A stretch of DNA of 22,873 nt from TMED27 sp050633165 (GTDB taxonomy: Bacteria > Pseudomonadota > Alphaproteobacteria > Micavibrionales > Micavibrionaceae): positions 1-22,873 of the forward strand of contig JBOEFZ010000028.1 in NCBI GenBank assembly GCA_050633165.1, read 5' to 3'. Shown here in pieces: positions 22,032 to 22,873 of the stretch. Positions within the stretch are counted from its first letter, which is position 1, and each line of letters opens with the position of its first letter. Below the pieces are notes generated by a model that did not search any database, was not told the DNA's origin, and was given only the letters and a program-made list of their open reading frames with translations. A program made the position numbers and the translations under genes.

Positions 22032-22157
22032 ATGAGAACTCAAATTCCGCTGTCATCCCGAGCGAAACGCAGTGCAGCCGAGGGATCTGATGCCTTAGCG
22101 GATTCCTCCATTCGCTCCCGCTCGCTCGGAATGACCGTAAGATTGGAGGGTGTGTAA
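22032..22157 (+). CDS. Doubtful 41-residue frame created by the repeat insertion
   Basis: An open frame from the ATG of the first junction copy to the TAA of the second (MRTQIPLSSRAKRSAAEG to VRLEGV). It has GGAGGG 8 bases upstream and its TAA lies 1 base before the rodA ATG, so it could keep mrdA-rodA translation coupled. The composition (Arg/Ser-rich, read through a palindrome) does not suggest a functional protein. Listed because ribosomes may well read it. Confidence 0.2.
   Translation: MRTQIPLSSRAKRSAAEGSDALADSSIRSRSLGMTVRLEGV
22052..22135. mobile_element. 84-base MITE-like element with terminal inverted repeats
   Basis: GTCATCCCGAGCGA at 22052-22065 and TCGCTCGGAATGAC at 22122-22135 are inverted repeats matching at 13 of 14 positions. 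The interior contains CCGAGGGATCTGATGCC and GCGGATTCCTCC. It has no coding capacity of its own for mobility. Its first half shares GTCATCCCG...GGGATCT with the element at 13729-13756. Similar dispersed palindromes are common in many bacterial genomes; how they move is not known from this window. Confidence 0.55.
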
Positions 22158-22158
22158 G

Positions 22159-22873
22159 ATGCCGCTTAGCGCTGTAACCCTTCAATCCGAACAAAGTTTT
22201 TTCCAACGCATCGCGGGGATAAGCTGGCCGCTTGTCCTGCTCATTATTGCCACGGCGAGTGTTGGTTTCGCCGCGCTTTATTCCGCTGCGGGCGGTGATC
22301 TTTCACCATGGGCATCACGGCAGATCATGCGCTTTGTGGTTGGCATGTGCGGTATGTTCATCATCGCCCTGATCGATATCCGCTGGTGGTATCGGTTGAG
22401 CTGGCCGCTTTATGGGCTGGGCATGGTCCTCCTCCTCGCGGTGGAAATTATGGGGCATGTCGGCATGGGCGCGCAGCGTTGGATTAATTTAGGGTTTATC
22501 CAGCTCCAACCCTCCGAAGTCATGAAGATTGCCGTTGTCATGGCGCTCGCGCGGTATTTCCATGCCGCCACGATTGATGATATGCGCAGCCTGAAATTCC
22601 TGCTTGTCCCTGCTGCTATCATCGCCGCGCCGGTCGCGCTTGTCCTGCTGCAGCCGGATTTGGGGACGTCATTGATGATCATTATGGCGGGCGCGTCCCT
22701 GTTCTTCATGGCGGGGGCCAGCATCTGGCTCTTCATCACGGCGGGAATTATTGTATTGGCGAGCATTCCCGTTGTTTGGCATTTTATGCACCCGTATCAA
22801 AAACAACGCGTGCTGACATTCCTTAATCCGGAAAGCGATCCGCTCGGCTCTGGCTATCACATCACCCAATCCA
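22159..22873 (+). CDS. rodA: RodA, SEDS peptidoglycan glycosyltransferase (3' end beyond window)
   Basis: Inner-membrane polymerase of the elongasome, partner of PBP2, using lipid II. Open from ATG 22159 to the right edge (238 codons), about two thirds of the normal length. Hydrophobic helices include WPLVLLIIATASVGFAALYS, FVVGMCGMFIIALI and LYGLGMVLLLAVEIMG. SEDS-family motifs seen are GAQRWINLGFIQLQPSEVMK and LLQPDLGTSL, followed by the large loop start HPYQKQRVLTFLNPESDPLGSGYHITQS. GGAGGG lies 8 bases before the ATG. It follows mrdA across a repeat insertion, which may alter the stoichiometry of the two proteins. Confidence 0.95.
   Translation, partial: MPLSAVTLQSEQSFFQRIAGISWPLVLLIIATASVGFAALYSAAGGDLSPWASRQIMRFVVGMCGMFIIALIDIRWWYRLSWPLYGLGMVLLLAVEIMGHVGMGAQRWINLGFIQLQPSEVMKIAVVMALARYFHAATIDDMRSLKFLLVPAAIIAAPVALVLLQPDLGTSLMIIMAGASLFFMAGASIWLFITAGIIVLASIPVVWHFMHPYQKQRVLTFLNPESDPLGSGYHITQS

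Larger units (their letters stand above)
22018..22161 (+). repeat. Duplicated mrdA-rodA junction flanking a palindromic insert
   Basis: The 17 bases at 22018-22034 (GGAGGGGGTGTAAGATG) recur at 22145-22161 with a single change (GGAGGGTGTGTAAGATG). Both copies include a ribosome-binding site GGAGGG, a TAA and an ATG with the same spacing. Between them lie 110 bases containing the palindromic element 22052-22135. This looks like a duplication caused by or accompanying insertion of that element between two originally adjoining genes. Confidence 0.7.

Overview
The window looks like chromosomal core DNA of a Gram-negative alphaproteobacterium of moderate GC content. Four things point there: the ordered block ddl-ftsQ-ftsA-ftsZ-lpxC-bamD-recN-ligA; a proton-translocating transhydrogenase with its alpha chain split into two genes (pntAA, pntAB); an alphaproteobacterial 41-residue bL36 ending in KARQG; and an FtsZ with a long linker and a conserved C-terminal tail. 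Genus cannot be read from the sequence. The MreBCD-PBP2-RodA set predicts rod-type growth. No rRNA, tRNA, CRISPR, phage, transposase or defence gene was seen.

Layout. 1-1424 (minus): an alpha/beta hydrolase followed by a membrane-anchored Mur-ligase-like protein that runs off the left edge. 1473-12847 (plus): ddl, ftsQ, ftsA, a 309-base regulatory gap, ftsZ, lpxC, bamD, recN, ligA, covering D-Ala-D-Ala synthesis, the divisome, lipid A synthesis, outer-membrane protein assembly and DNA repair/ligation. 12851-17215 (minus): a small unknown protein, a second alpha/beta hydrolase, and pntB-pntAB-pntAA (NADPH supply). 17386-22873 (plus): rpmJ with its own promoter and terminator, then mreB, mreC, mreD, mrdA (PBP2) and rodA (cut by the right edge), the cell-elongation machine.

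Control elements are most visible at three places. The ftsA-ftsZ gap has two facing DnaA boxes and five GANTC sites, as expected if ftsZ is tied to replication and methylation state. The ftsZ-lpxC gap has an operator-like dyad and a promoter so close to lpxC that the mRNA could be leaderless. The rpmJ-mreB gap has a strong terminator with a possible promoter nested in it.

Most genes are ordinary. The less expected material is small repetitive DNA: a family of CACGAAG/CGCAGAG strings at operon joints, and GTCATCCCG-type palindromes, one of which sits in frame inside a hydrolase gene and another between mrdA and rodA, flanked by a duplicated RBS-stop-start junction. Other oddities are a histone-H1-like lysine tail on PntAA and the Mur-ligase-like gene divergent from ddl. 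I found no convincing entirely new multi-gene system.
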